A stretch of 64,000 bases of DNA, taken from NCBI GenBank assembly GCA_017640605.1, contig JAEPQH010000007.1, positions 1 to 64,000 of the forward strand, written 5' to 3'. The notes under the pieces are model-generated. The model did no database searches. It had not been told where the DNA came from and saw only the letters and a program-made list of their open reading frames with translations. Shown one piece after another: positions 47,843-58,033 of the stretch (the stretch's first letter is position 1; each line of letters opens with the position of its first letter). Source of the DNA: Balneolaceae bacterium. GTDB taxonomy: Bacteria > Bacteroidota > Rhodothermia > Balneolales > Balneolaceae. Made by a program: the position numbers and the translations under genes.

Positions 47843-50290
47843 TTATTCATTGTCGAGAATGGCGTCTATTCTTGCGTCTATATCATCGAGATGTACTGAA
47901 GTCATTGCATCTGAAATTCGAGCTCTTCTTATGTCTGTTTGAAGAGTGTTAAGCTCGGCACGAAGCGCAGCTCTGATATCAGAATCTTTAATGTCGATAG
48001 AGCCAGATCGCGATCGCTGTACATCCGTTTCAAACATTGAATGTACGTAGCTAATGTATTCACGCTGAAGCGCCCGACGGAATGCATCAATTTCATTGTT
48101 TTGGTAAATCTCATCCCAAATACCTTTTCGAATATCAGCTAGCATTTCTAGAAGGGTATAGGCATTGTTGTCGATGGCTTCTTGTTCCACTAAACGCGTC
48201 ATGGAACCGGGATTCATGGTGGCAGTCAAAATTCTTGCTTGTAGATTTTTAACTGATTCTATGGCACCAGCATGTTCAATTCGGCGCAAAATATCTTCAT
48301 CCAATAACCAATCAGGAGTTGTGAATGCATGTTCATTTAGAAATGCTACCGCAGCTTTTTGATAATCTGCATCTACGGGAGTGTACACCATGCCTTCCTG
48401 ATCGGAAGCTAAACGATTTTGATACACACCTCCAACATTGGTCGAAACATGGCGAGCATACCTCGACCATTGGAAAATCAGTTCGTTGTAAATCTCTTCA
48501 AGATCGTCGTACCCTTGACCATCCGTGGAAGTCCACTCGACTAAATTTGGTACAACTCTCTTCAAATTCATCAAACCGTAGGTACTTGCTTTAATTGGAT
48601 CATCCGAAAGATCTTCAGTCTGTGCAGACGGATCATATCCCGTAGATGATGCGAACCGATAAATAGGGTCGCCGGCTTTTTCTTCAATCCATGAATCAAG
48701 AATATGGTTTTCATCTTCCGGAGATTCAGCACCTTCAATCAAACGATAGCCCCAGTTCACTGAATAAAGGTCATAGGGACCGATTTTTCGAATGAAGCTT
48801 ATGTTCTCATCTCCGGGTTGGGCAACATAATTCTGCCGAGCATACTCCATAATAGTAGTTGCAATACCATACTTTTGAGTGAAACTACCGCTTCTAAGTG
48901 AATCAACCGGATAGGCAGAACTAGACTGCATATTATGTGGTAACCCAATGGCGTGACCAATTTCATGCGAAATAACACGACGCATGGTTTCGCCGATCAA
49001 ATCATCATCAAGTTTTAGTCCGCGCGCAGCAGGATTTGCCGCACCAGTTTCAATCATAAGTCTGTTTCTGTAAGAACGCATGTGGTTGTGATACCAAACA
49101 ATATCACTTTCTATGATTTCGCCCGAACGCGGGTCAGAAACACTGGGGCCAACAGCATTACGGATGGTATTAGCAACCCATCGTACAGTGGAATAGCGAA
49201 TATCTTCGGGACTCCAATCGGGGTCTTCTTCCGGTGATGGAGGTAATTTTGCCTGCACTGCATTTTTAAATCCAGCAGCTTCAAAAGCTTCATTCCAATC
49301 TAAAATCCCTTGGATGATGTAAGATCGATACTTCTCTGGTGTCGCAGGATCCAAATAATAAACGATTGGCTTTACCGGTTCCACTAACTCGCCACGGAAA
49401 TAGGCTTCAGGATCTTTAGGCTCAAGTCTCCATCTTCGGATAAATCGCTTTGAGGCTGCTTTTTGCTCGTCTAATCCAAAATCAATTTGTTCGATAGTAA
49501 ACCAACCTACCCTGTAGTCGAACTCTCGTTTTTGCATCGGTTCTTTTGGTAACAGTACCATGGATTGACTCATACGCAACGAAAGTGTAGCTGTATTTCC
49601 ATCTGAAGGCGGATTCTGTGCCTGATAAGTCATTACATGGCGCACTTCAATATTCTCAGGAAAACTTTTGGCTGATTCGATATAGCTTCGATCACCATCC
49701 AGACGACGTACCTGATATTGGCGACGTAAAAAACTGATTACTCCACTAATGGCTTCAATATCAGACTCAAAAAAATCTGTCATTTCAATTACTACACCAT
49801 TAGAATCTTCGGTGTGAGCTTCAATATCGAAGGAGGCAAGAATGGGCGCAAAGTTATTGGCTTGAACTGATTTGTATACCGGCAGTTCTTCATCGGCAAT
49901 GTTTTCAAATGAGTGCTTTCGGATCAGAATCCGATCTTTCTGACGCTCAAACCGAATCACTTGCTCAGCGGTTTTAGCGCCAGCTGAAAAGAAGCCAAAA
50001 TAATCGGTGGGCACATCTGCAACGCGGCTCACTAAAAGCATATCTCTGCCTAATAAAGAGTCGGGGATGGCATAATAGAGTTTGTCATCTTGTTGATAGA
50101 CGGTAAAAAGTCCCTCGTCTTTTTCAGCTTTTGAAGTGATCACTTCATCATAGCTTTTGATACCATCGGTTGAGCGAGTTGGTCGGTTATCAGAAGATTT
50201 TGTTGGAGTGGCTGACTGTTTTGTTGATGTACATGCGCTCATGAACGTGGCTAGCATCAATAGAAAGACAGCGAATCGGGTAACTTTCAT
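47843..50290 (-). CDS. zinc-dependent metalloprotease lipoprotein (DUF5117-type)
   Basis: 815 residues with a lipoprotein signal (LATFMSAC, lipid on Cys20). The middle holds the metzincin-type zinc motif His442-Glu443-x-x-His446-x-x-x-x-x-His452 (HEIGHAIGLPH), and the N-terminal half has the beta-rich domains typical of the large Bacteroidota metalloprotease family with DUF5117/DUF5118 parts. It is probably anchored to the outer membrane and cleaves peptides outside the cytoplasm. Specificity is unknown. Confidence 0.88.
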   Translation of the reverse strand: MKVTRFAVFLLMLATFMSACTSTKQSATPTKSSDNRPTRSTDGIKSYDEVITSKAEKDEGLFTVYQQDDKLYYAIPDSLLGRDMLLVSRVADVPTDYFGFFSAGAKTAEQVIRFERQKDRILIRKHSFENIADEELPVYKSVQANNFAPILASFDIEAHTEDSNGVVIEMTDFFESDIEAISGVISFLRRQYQVRRLDGDRSYIESAKSFPENIEVRHVMTYQAQNPPSDGNTATLSLRMSQSMVLLPKEPMQKREFDYRVGWFTIEQIDFGLDEQKAASKRFIRRWRLEPKDPEAYFRGELVEPVKPIVYYLDPATPEKYRSYIIQGILDWNEAFEAAGFKNAVQAKLPPSPEEDPDWSPEDIRYSTVRWVANTIRNAVGPSVSDPRSGEIIESDIVWYHNHMRSYRNRLMIETGAANPAARGLKLDDDLIGETMRRVISHEIGHAIGLPHNMQSSSAYPVDSLRSGSFTQKYGIATTIMEYARQNYVAQPGDENISFIRKIGPYDLYSVNWGYRLIEGAESPEDENHILDSWIEEKAGDPIYRFASSTGYDPSAQTEDLSDDPIKASTYGLMNLKRVVPNLVEWTSTDGQGYDDLEEIYNELIFQWSRYARHVSTNVGGVYQNRLASDQEGMVYTPVDADYQKAAVAFLNEHAFTTPDWLLDEDILRRIEHAGAIESVKNLQARILTATMNPGSMTRLVEQEAIDNNAYTLLEMLADIRKGIWDEIYQNNEIDAFRRALQREYISYVHSMFETDVQRSRSGSIDIKDSDIRAALRAELNTLQTDIRRARISDAMTSVHLDDIDARIDAILDNE

Positions 50291-50430
50291 ATCAGAAATT
50301 GGATTTTTAAAAAAAGGTAGATACAGCCATCTAAAAACAGAGTAAATCTATTTAACAACAAATAACAAGATGTTGGTTTTTTTTAGGATTTTGTGTGTAT
50401 TGACAGGACATTCTTTAGCGGATAATTTTC

Positions 50431-50438
50431 TACCTTTG
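50431..50438 (+). promoter_or_regulatory. possible -7 box (TAnnTTTG) of the ald promoter
   Basis: TACCTTTG matches the Bacteroidota -7 consensus and lies 38 bases before the alanine dehydrogenase ATG. A TTGAC at 50400-50404 is present but at longer spacing than the usual -33 element. Confidence 0.35.
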
Positions 50439-50475
50439 GGGGCAAAAATTTAATCTGTAAGAAAACGAGTTAATA

Positions 50476-51588
50476 ATGATTATTGGAGTCCCCAAAGAGA
50501 TTAAACCACAAGAAAATCGTGTAGCCCTTCAGCCGGGTGGAGCACTGCAATTAATTAAGCACGGACATACCGTGCTTGTAGAAAAAGGTGCCGGACTTGG
50601 AAGCGGTTTTACCGATGATTTATATGCAGATGCCGGGGCAGAGGTATTAAGTGATGTTGATTCATTGTGGCAGCGCGCAGAAATGATCATGAAAGTAAAA
50701 GAGCCCATTGCTGTGGAATATCCACGAATGAGAGAAGGGCAGGTAATCTTTACCTATTTCCATTTTGCTGCCGATGAAGCCTTAACCAAAGCAGTTGTTG
50801 ATTCTAAATGTATTGCCATTGCATACGAAACCGTAGAGAAAGCTGATGGCTCGTTACCGTTGCTTATCCCAATGAGTGAAGTTGCCGGGCGTATGGCCAC
50901 TCAAGAAGGAGCCGTGTTTCTAGAAAAACCTAAAGGTGGTCGTGGTATGTTATTGGGTGGAATTCCCGGTGTGCAACCCGCAAAAGTATTAATTCTGGGT
51001 GGTGGAATTGTAGGTGTTAATGCGGCAAAAATCGCAGCCGGAATGGGAGCTGATACTACAATCATGGACATTAACATGCCTCGTTTACGATATTTGGATG
51101 ATGTGATGCCTGAAAATATCCATACCTTCTTTTCAACAGAAGCGAATATCCGAAGCTTGTTGCCTTCGGTTGATTTAATTATTGGTGCAGTATTAAAACC
51201 TGGTGCAAAAGCTCCGAATTTGATAACCCGTGATATGCTTAAGGAAATGCGTCCGGGTACCGTGTTGGTTGATGTTGCCATCGATCAGGGTGGTTGCTTC
51301 GAAACTTCTAAGCCAACTACTCACGAAAATCCAACTTATGTGGTTGACGATGTACTTCATTACTGTGTAGCTAACATGCCCGGAGCAGTTCCTTACACTT
51401 CAACACTTGGGTTAACCAATGTTACGTTGCCGTATGCTGTTGCTCTAGCTAATAAAGGTTGGAAGCAGGCAATTGCTGACGATCCTGAATTAAAAATGGG
51501 TTTAAATATTGCAAACGGAACTATTGTTTACGCCGATGTTGCTAATGCATTCGACATGGACTGGGAGCCGATAGAATCAGTTTTATAA
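50476..51588 (+). CDS. ald: alanine dehydrogenase
   Basis: 370 residues, the normal length of the hexameric NAD-dependent enzyme that interconverts L-alanine and pyruvate plus ammonia. The substrate and catalytic residues are in their standard places: Arg15, Lys75 and His96 (FTYFHF), and the NAD-binding GGGIVGVNAA motif begins near residue 174. The N-terminal MIIGVPKEIKPQENRVALQP is typical of the family. Monocistronic, with its own terminator. Confidence 0.97.
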   Translation: MIIGVPKEIKPQENRVALQPGGALQLIKHGHTVLVEKGAGLGSGFTDDLYADAGAEVLSDVDSLWQRAEMIMKVKEPIAVEYPRMREGQVIFTYFHFAADEALTKAVVDSKCIAIAYETVEKADGSLPLLIPMSEVAGRMATQEGAVFLEKPKGGRGMLLGGIPGVQPAKVLILGGGIVGVNAAKIAAGMGADTTIMDINMPRLRYLDDVMPENIHTFFSTEANIRSLLPSVDLIIGAVLKPGAKAPNLITRDMLKEMRPGTVLVDVAIDQGGCFETSKPTTHENPTYVVDDVLHYCVANMPGAVPYTSTLGLTNVTLPYAVALANKGWKQAIADDPELKMGLNIANGTIVYADVANAFDMDWEPIESVL

Positions 51589-51628
51589 TGAAAATTATTT
51601 TCTAATTTATTATAACTCATTATGTAAC

Positions 51629-51662
51629 AAGGAACTGTCTAATTTATGCAGTTCCTTTTTTT
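51629..51662 (+). terminator. rho-independent terminator after ald
   Basis: AAGGAACTG / CAGTTCCTT stem (51629-51637 / 51649-51657), 11-base loop, then a T-run to 51662. Confidence 0.88.
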
Positions 51663-51745
51663 ATAAATTCCCCTCAAAATTTGGCATTAAAACACATTTT
51701 GAATCATCTTTAGGCATTGAGTTAATATTTGTCATCTATTTTTCT

Positions 51746-53743
51746 ATGCTATTTAAAAGTTGTGCATCAACCTTGTTGATGATTTTTTGTTTTCAATGGT
51801 CAATTTATAGTCAAACATCAAGACCTCAAGTTCCTCAAAATCAACGCCCTCCTCAATTGACCGAACAGCAGTTCAGAGCAATGTTGCTTGAGTCATCCGA
51901 TCCCGACACTACGCTTGAGTTATATGTACGCTTCGCTGAAATTGCCGGCAGAAGAAATCCGGCTGTTTTTTTACAATTGATCGAAGAAATTGAATCGTTG
52001 GAGCAAGTACAGGAATTAAACAAAAATGCTTATAGCAATTTACTGAAAGCTACCTATTGGAACAGATCCAACATTGATTCGGCGGCGAATTATTATCGTT
52101 TGGCCGAACAGCAATTCAAAGCCTTAGAACTTTCACTTCGAGTGGTTGATGTGATGCAACAGCGTGCAAGGGCTTTATCACGTAAAAATGATTTCATTGA
52201 AGCGGAGAACGTATATTTCGACCTACTCGATTTTATGGAAGAAAATAAACTTGATGAAGAGACTAGGCAGATTATTTATAATGAATTAACCGATTTATAT
52301 ATCCGTGTTGGAGCAATAGAAATCGCACTTGATCGATACAATCAGTTGTTGGAGATGGGAGTGCAATCAAACAATGCTGAGTGCAGTATTCGGTTAAGGA
52401 TGAGTAATGCGTACAAGAGAAATCGAGAAATGGATAAAGCTGTTGCCGAGCTTGAACAATGCATAAACAAAGAAAATGTTCAGAACGAGTTAAAAGCATC
52501 CATTTACAGGAGTTTGGCCGATTTAGAAAAAATTCGCGGTAATCAGCAACAGCGTCTAGCATACAGCATAAAAGCATCCGAATTAGTTACTTCGGTTTCG
52601 GGTGTGTATTTCGGAACCAACTTGTTTTTAGGAGAATCATATTTTGAAAACAATATGTATCAAAAAACGGACTCCGTTATAGCAATTCTGAACGGCATTA
52701 ACCCTCGAAGAGTACAGCTTCCTGCTCGAATCAATTTTTTGATACTTAAAACAAAAAATAGCCTTCAAAAAGAGGAATATGATCAAGCTATACAGTTTGC
52801 AGATGAGGGGTTAACACTTGGGCAAAGAATGCCTCAAGCAATTTTAAACGTTGAATTACAACGATTAAAAGCTGATGCCTTACAGCAATTAGGGGAATAC
52901 GAAGAAGCTTTTGCGATCCTTCGTTCTTTATCAGAAAATGAACGTTTGATACAAGAAACCGGCAGAATTCAAATGGAAGAAATGAATAAAGTCAGGTTTC
53001 AAATGAGGGCGAAGAATCTGGAGTTAGAATCAGTAAATGCCAAGCTTTCACTAGTACGGTTTCGTACATTTTCAATTATATGTTTGCTAATAATTATTGG
53101 TGGTTTTTTTGTGTACAGATATCGATTAAAAACAGCCTTACAAGAAGAGCGAACCCGAACCAAAATTGCAAACGATTTACACGATGAAGTGAGCGCAACC
53201 TTAACGGGTATTACTTTTTTTGCAGAGGCAGTTCGAAAAGATCCGAATCAGGAAAAGAAATCACACTTCATCAATTTGATTGCAGAAAGTGCAGGCGAGG
53301 CCAAAGAAAAAATAACTGATATCGTTTGGTCAATTACACCGGAGAATGACAATTGGGAGCTATTGCTTGCGAAATGCAGGCGCTATGCGAGTGATTTATT
53401 CGAAAGTAAGGCTATCGAGTATGACTTAAATATTGCCAATTCTATAGAAGGTAAAATTGACATGAATTTGCGGCAACACATTTGGATGATCTACAAAGAG
53501 CTCATCACTAATGCTGTTCGTCACGCTCAGGCAACCAAGATAAGGGTAGAAATGAAGCAAGAAAATGACCATTTCTTACTCTCAGTTACCGATGATGGAT
53601 TGGGTTTTGACACCACCCAAGACTTTGAAGGGAATGGGTTAAAAAATATTAAACGAAGATCCGATAAAATCAAGGGTACGTTGAACTTGCAAAGTATTCC
53701 AAAGCAGGGTACACAGTGCGAATTAAAGATCCCTCTTCTATAA
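51746..53743 (+). CDS. TPR sensor histidine kinase, NarL/HisKA_3 type
   Basis: 665 residues: signal peptide (to about residue 25), helical TPR-like repeats at about 60-390, a membrane helix near 442-461, HisKA_3 with His479 in DLHDEVSATL, and an ATPase domain with NAVRHA and DDGLGFD ending at the C-terminus. Its transmitter part is nearly identical to that of the propeller kinase at 60576, although the sensor parts are unrelated. No response regulator adjoins; both kinases may use the NarL-type regulator that starts near 63626. Confidence 0.9.
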   Translation: MLFKSCASTLLMIFCFQWSIYSQTSRPQVPQNQRPPQLTEQQFRAMLLESSDPDTTLELYVRFAEIAGRRNPAVFLQLIEEIESLEQVQELNKNAYSNLLKATYWNRSNIDSAANYYRLAEQQFKALELSLRVVDVMQQRARALSRKNDFIEAENVYFDLLDFMEENKLDEETRQIIYNELTDLYIRVGAIEIALDRYNQLLEMGVQSNNAECSIRLRMSNAYKRNREMDKAVAELEQCINKENVQNELKASIYRSLADLEKIRGNQQQRLAYSIKASELVTSVSGVYFGTNLFLGESYFENNMYQKTDSVIAILNGINPRRVQLPARINFLILKTKNSLQKEEYDQAIQFADEGLTLGQRMPQAILNVELQRLKADALQQLGEYEEAFAILRSLSENERLIQETGRIQMEEMNKVRFQMRAKNLELESVNAKLSLVRFRTFSIICLLIIIGGFFVYRYRLKTALQEERTRTKIANDLHDEVSATLTGITFFAEAVRKDPNQEKKSHFINLIAESAGEAKEKITDIVWSITPENDNWELLLAKCRRYASDLFESKAIEYDLNIANSIEGKIDMNLRQHIWMIYKELITNAVRHAQATKIRVEMKQENDHFLLSVTDDGLGFDTTQDFEGNGLKNIKRRSDKIKGTLNLQSIPKQGTQCELKIPLL

Positions 53744-53822
53744 AAACTACATGAATATGTGGTATTAAAGCTATTTTTTCTTCACTCTTTCTTCATAAAG
53801 ATTCTTTAACCATATTTAGTCG

Positions 53823-53843
53823 GCTTTCTCGGGGGGAGAAGGC
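53823..53843 (+). promoter_or_regulatory. leader hairpin before the cohesin/dockerin gene
   Basis: GCTTTCTC and GAGAAGGC (one G-T pair) form an 8-bp stem with a loop of five G residues, 28 bases before the ATG. A strong AAGGAG ribosome site lies after it. The G-loop hairpin may be an attenuator or mRNA stabiliser. Confidence 0.4.
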
Positions 53844-53870
53844 TGCTTTTCTAATCTATTAAGGAGTCTT

Positions 53871-56800
53871 ATGCGAATACGTTCATGTTGGGGAATCATA
53901 GCTTTGTTGTTTGGTGCTATGTTCTCTTTTCCAACTATTGCCCAAACAACCTACGATTCTCTACAAGTTACATTTACCGTTGATCTAACGGTTTTATCAG
54001 ATTTGGATAATTTTGATCCTACCACTCAAACTCCAAAAATTGCCGGAAGTTTTACTGGTTGGCAAAACGGTGCAATCGATCTTGCAGATCAAGGTTCAAA
54101 TATATACTCAGAAACAATTCCATTCAGTTCAACTACTTCTGGAGATACCTTGCAGTATAAATTTATACTGGTTGATACCGCTGGCGTTGTTTATTGGGAG
54201 GCTAATTTTGAAACTACATCTAACAATCGTGAATACGTGATTGGTGATGCCGAAACTGACAGTGGGTCAGACGGAATTCCTGATATTGATTTAAATCATC
54301 TTTGGAATGACTGGCCACTAGACTTTTTGGATACACCAAGACCTGCATCAGCCGCTCCAAACCCTACACATCCAGAAGCAGATGTAATTTCACTATTCAG
54401 TGATGTCTATGCTGATGTTCCTGTTGATACATGGAATACTGTTTGGTCAAATGCACTCTTTTTAGAAGATGACATCGATGGGAACCCTGTAAAACGATAC
54501 AGAAAACTTGATTTCAATGGTGTTGAAACGGTGAATAATCAAATTGATATTACCGGAATGACTCACTTGAGCCTAGATGTATGGACCTCAAACGCCACTA
54601 CTTTCCGCGTGAAATTAGTTGACTTTGGAGGTGATGGAGTGTTTTCTCCTGATGCTGACGACACTGAAGGTGAAATAGCTTTTGAAAATTTACCACTTAA
54701 CGAATGGGTTACTTTAGAAATCCCAATTAATGACTTCGCAGGCCTAGAAGGCAAACAAAACATTGCTCAATTGATCTTTAGTGCAATTCCTGTATTTGAC
54801 TCAGAGGTGTTTATTGATAATGTGTTTTTTGCCAACTTACCATTGCCTTCGGTAGATGTTACATTTAATGTAAATCTGACGCCAGCTTTAATGGATAGCA
54901 TTTACATCCCTGAAACGGACGAAGTCAAGTTAGTAGGCTCGTTCAACAGCTGGGATACCGGCTTACCTATTGATATGGTTGATTTAGGTAACGATGAGTT
55001 TAGTACCACCATTAATCTTGAAAGTGAAACTTATCCCGATACTATTTTCTACAAATTTATTCTAAAGCGTGGAGGAGAAGTTGTTTGGGATGAGCCGGAA
55101 GAGCTATTGTTTGATGGTTCAAATAATCGAATGTTGGTACTCAATGGCGATGAAACGGATACTAATGAAGATGGTACGCCGGATGTTGACTTACCACTAG
55201 TGGATTTTGCTTATTCATTGCCGCTTCCATTTCCATTACCACCCTATGAGTTTGGAGATATCATCAACTACGATGGCAGTTTTGAAGGTCTTGATTTAGG
55301 ACCCGTTTCAGGTGGATATGATGGCTGGTTTTTCGAAACGGTCAATGGTCCTTCGACATACGAAATTGTAGATGATTCTCAAGATGGAGATGGGAAAGCT
55401 GCGAAAGCAACCATTAATTTCGATGGATCTGAAGATATATGGAGAGCTCAAATAGTAAATGAGCCAATTAATCCTAGTGAGGGAGATTTATATAACGTCT
55501 CATTCTGGATGAAGTCTAGTGAAGAAGGTTCAGTTGCAGAAGCTTTCCTTGGGTTGCCTGAAGAAGGTTCATTCCAAGATGTTTACACTTTCTTCGCTGA
55601 ACTAGGTACCGAATGGAATTATTACGAATTCCAGTATTTCGCATCTGATGTAGATGAAGATTTAGGATTCAGGTTTGGTGTAAAATTGAATTTTGAAGCC
55701 AACAGCAACGATATGATCTTCCTCGATAATGTACAGATCGAAAAAATCGAAGCAGTATTTACGCCGATCACATTCTCTGTAAATACTGCTATCCAGCAAG
55801 AACTTGGCAACTTCGATAAAGAAGAGCACATCATCGGATTGGTTGGAAGTTTTAATGGCTGGGATACGAATTCACCGATTATGATGGAGGCAGAGCCTGG
55901 TGATAGTGTTTATTCAGGTACTGTAGAATTGTTGAATGTTGCTGTTGATGACGAAGTTCGATATAAGTTCATTATGAAAGACGACTCAACCGGCGCATTT
56001 CAATGGGAATCTCCAGATCCGGAAAACCCAAATACGGAAGGTGAATTCAGCGATAGAGTTGTATTTATTGATGATGTAGCCGGAATGGTAATCCCAACCG
56101 ACTATTTCCACGATATTGATCGCGGAGATTTAGATGCGGATAACTACGGTATTTCTACGCTTATTGATGCAAGAAATGCAGTGTTTGGAAGTCATCTTGC
56201 AGTTCAGGGAATTGTAACTCGAATCACCAATAATTTTGTGTATGTACAAGATGAAACGGCAGCTACTACATTATTTAGTAGGCCATTTTTTGCTTCATCT
56301 AACTCTATTGGCTTTAATGAAGCTACTAAAAACGGAGATATACAGGTAGGAGACGAGCTAAAAATTGCTGGTGTTACGGCAGACTTTAACGGACTTCATG
56401 AGTTAATTAATCTTCATGGCTGGGAAGTTGTTTCAGTTGATAATCCACTTCCGATGGCTCAGTTAATGGATATTGATGAATACTCGATCAATGGAGAAGA
56501 ATATGAATCAGAAGTCGTACGTATTGAAAACGTTCGAATTTTAGATCCTGTAGATTCACTTAGGGCGGGATTTGTGTACGAAATCGTTAACGAAGAAGAA
56601 ACACAAATTGGTTGGATGTCGATTCAGGGTAGTTTTAACAGCGCTTGGGCTTTCCAGCCTGCACCACAAGGATTCTTTAACATAGAAGCAGTGGTTAAAG
56701 AATTCTTTATCCCTGGTCTTGGCGAAAATATCTACGCAGTTTCTATTCATAATGAAAGTGATATTGAAATTATCCCGGACGATTTCGATGCGGAGTTTTC

Positions 56801-58031
56801 AATCAATTCGTTGGCAACCTTACCTACATTCAATGAAACGGTAACCATCAATTTAGATCAACTTGGTGATACGCCCATTCAAGGTATGGAGCTAAGCATC
56901 AATTTTGATCCAGCACTTGTGGATGTAAGTTTAGGCGATCAAACAGGTACTGTGTTAGAGGGAACTGCATTGGTAACTAACACGCTAGAAGGTCAGCTAA
57001 ACATTGCTTTTGCTACCGACGGTACCGCTGAAAATGATATTTCAACTACGGGGGTGTTTCTTAATCTTAATGTCGAAGCACTCGCAGTTGGCGAAACTGA
57101 CATCATAATTTCCGATATTTCGATCAATGAGATGCCATCACCTGATCTGTTCTCCTTTATTAACATCGTTCCAAGACTTTGCGGCGATGTTACCGGCGAT
57201 GTTACGGTAAGTCCGGAAGATGCAACACTAGTGCTGCAGCACACTGTGAAACTTGAAGGCGTTTTCCCATTAATAGAATTAGATTCAACAGCTGCTGATG
57301 TAACCGGAAATGGTGATATTAGTGCCTTTGATGCCTCCTGGATTCTACAAAAAACGGTTGGTTTACGTGACAATCTTGGATGTATCAGTCTGCCACTTAA
57401 AGAAGATCAACAACCGGTGTCGGCAAGTTGGTTATTGGCAGAAACTTCTGAAAGTAACAGCTTGGTTCAATTAGATCTATCCAAAAACGAAATGGAGATT
57501 TATGCCATTCAAATGGAAGTTGAACTGACTGAAGGAGCGTTGTTTGCAGGAATTAAAAATCTGCCAAAGAACTGGAACCTTATCACAAATAGAAGCAGTG
57601 ATAAAACGTTAATCTCACTTTATGGCGTAACACCATTAGAGTTAGAAGTACTTGATTTGGAAATGGACATTCGCAACACACAGTCGGTGCCAAAAATCAA
57701 AGCAAATCTTGTACTTAACGAACGTGTAGTGCCGGAGCTAAATGAACTGGTAATTGGTGACGTACCTAGCGAGTTTGGGTTAAATCAAAATTATCCGAAC
57801 CCTTTCAATCCGAGCACAAATATCAGTTATACATTGCCCGAAAAATCGGATGTTGAGTTATCCATATTCAATATGCTGGGGCAAAAAGTAGCCACTTTGG
57901 TAAATCAATCTCAGGATGCCGGAACTTATTCCATTAATTGGAATGCGGGCTCAGTATCTAGTGGGGTGTATATTTACCAGTTAAGAGCGGGTGGCAATAC
58001 CTTCACTAAACGTATGATGTTGATCAAGTAA
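53871..58031 (+). CDS. secreted multidomain protein: CBM-like, cohesin-like, dockerin, T9SS domain
   Basis: 1386 residues. After a signal peptide (to about 24) come three CBM20/48-like sandwich modules marked by GSFTGW, GSFNSW and GSFNGW (near residues 60, 357 and 660). A CBM4/9-like jelly roll (about 464-625) lies between the second and third, and an OB-like domain follows (about 760-897). A cohesin-like domain comes next (about 972-1100), then a dockerin (about 1104-1173) with two calcium loops, DVTGDVTVSPED and DVTGNGDISAFD. A type IX sorting domain (from about 1302, YPNPFNPSTN) ends the protein. It should be exported to the surface and may bind glycans and other cohesin/dockerin proteins. 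No glycosidase domain is seen. Confidence 0.85.
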   Translation: MRIRSCWGIIALLFGAMFSFPTIAQTTYDSLQVTFTVDLTVLSDLDNFDPTTQTPKIAGSFTGWQNGAIDLADQGSNIYSETIPFSSTTSGDTLQYKFILVDTAGVVYWEANFETTSNNREYVIGDAETDSGSDGIPDIDLNHLWNDWPLDFLDTPRPASAAPNPTHPEADVISLFSDVYADVPVDTWNTVWSNALFLEDDIDGNPVKRYRKLDFNGVETVNNQIDITGMTHLSLDVWTSNATTFRVKLVDFGGDGVFSPDADDTEGEIAFENLPLNEWVTLEIPINDFAGLEGKQNIAQLIFSAIPVFDSEVFIDNVFFANLPLPSVDVTFNVNLTPALMDSIYIPETDEVKLVGSFNSWDTGLPIDMVDLGNDEFSTTINLESETYPDTIFYKFILKRGGEVVWDEPEELLFDGSNNRMLVLNGDETDTNEDGTPDVDLPLVDFAYSLPLPFPLPPYEFGDIINYDGSFEGLDLGPVSGGYDGWFFETVNGPSTYEIVDDSQDGDGKAAKATINFDGSEDIWRAQIVNEPINPSEGDLYNVSFWMKSSEEGSVAEAFLGLPEEGSFQDVYTFFAELGTEWNYYEFQYFASDVDEDLGFRFGVKLNFEANSNDMIFLDNVQIEKIEAVFTPITFSVNTAIQQELGNFDKEEHIIGLVGSFNGWDTNSPIMMEAEPGDSVYSGTVELLNVAVDDEVRYKFIMKDDSTGAFQWESPDPENPNTEGEFSDRVVFIDDVAGMVIPTDYFHDIDRGDLDADNYGISTLIDARNAVFGSHLAVQGIVTRITNNFVYVQDETAATTLFSRPFFASSNSIGFNEATKNGDIQVGDELKIAGVTADFNGLHELINLHGWEVVSVDNPLPMAQLMDIDEYSINGEEYESEVVRIENVRILDPVDSLRAGFVYEIVNEEETQIGWMSIQGSFNSAWAFQPAPQGFFNIEAVVKEFFIPGLGENIYAVSIHNESDIEIIPDDFDAEFSINSLATLPTFNETVTINLDQLGDTPIQGMELSINFDPALVDVSLGDQTGTVLEGTALVTNTLEGQLNIAFATDGTAENDISTTGVFLNLNVEALAVGETDIIISDISINEMPSPDLFSFINIVPRLCGDVTGDVTVSPEDATLVLQHTVKLEGVFPLIELDSTAADVTGNGDISAFDASWILQKTVGLRDNLGCISLPLKEDQQPVSASWLLAETSESNSLVQLDLSKNEMEIYAIQMEVELTEGALFAGIKNLPKNWNLITNRSSDKTLISLYGVTPLELEVLDLEMDIRNTQSVPKIKANLVLNERVVPELNELVIGDVPSEFGLNQNYPNPFNPSTNISYTLPEKSDVELSIFNMLGQKVATLVNQSQDAGTYSINWNAGSVSSGVYIYQLRAGGNTFTKRMMLIK

Positions 58032-58033
58032 TC

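Noticed and set aside
47690-47899. 69-codon plus-strand open frame
   Set aside because: It runs through the terminator at 47811-47836 and into the metalloprotease gene on the other strand, and has no ribosome site.
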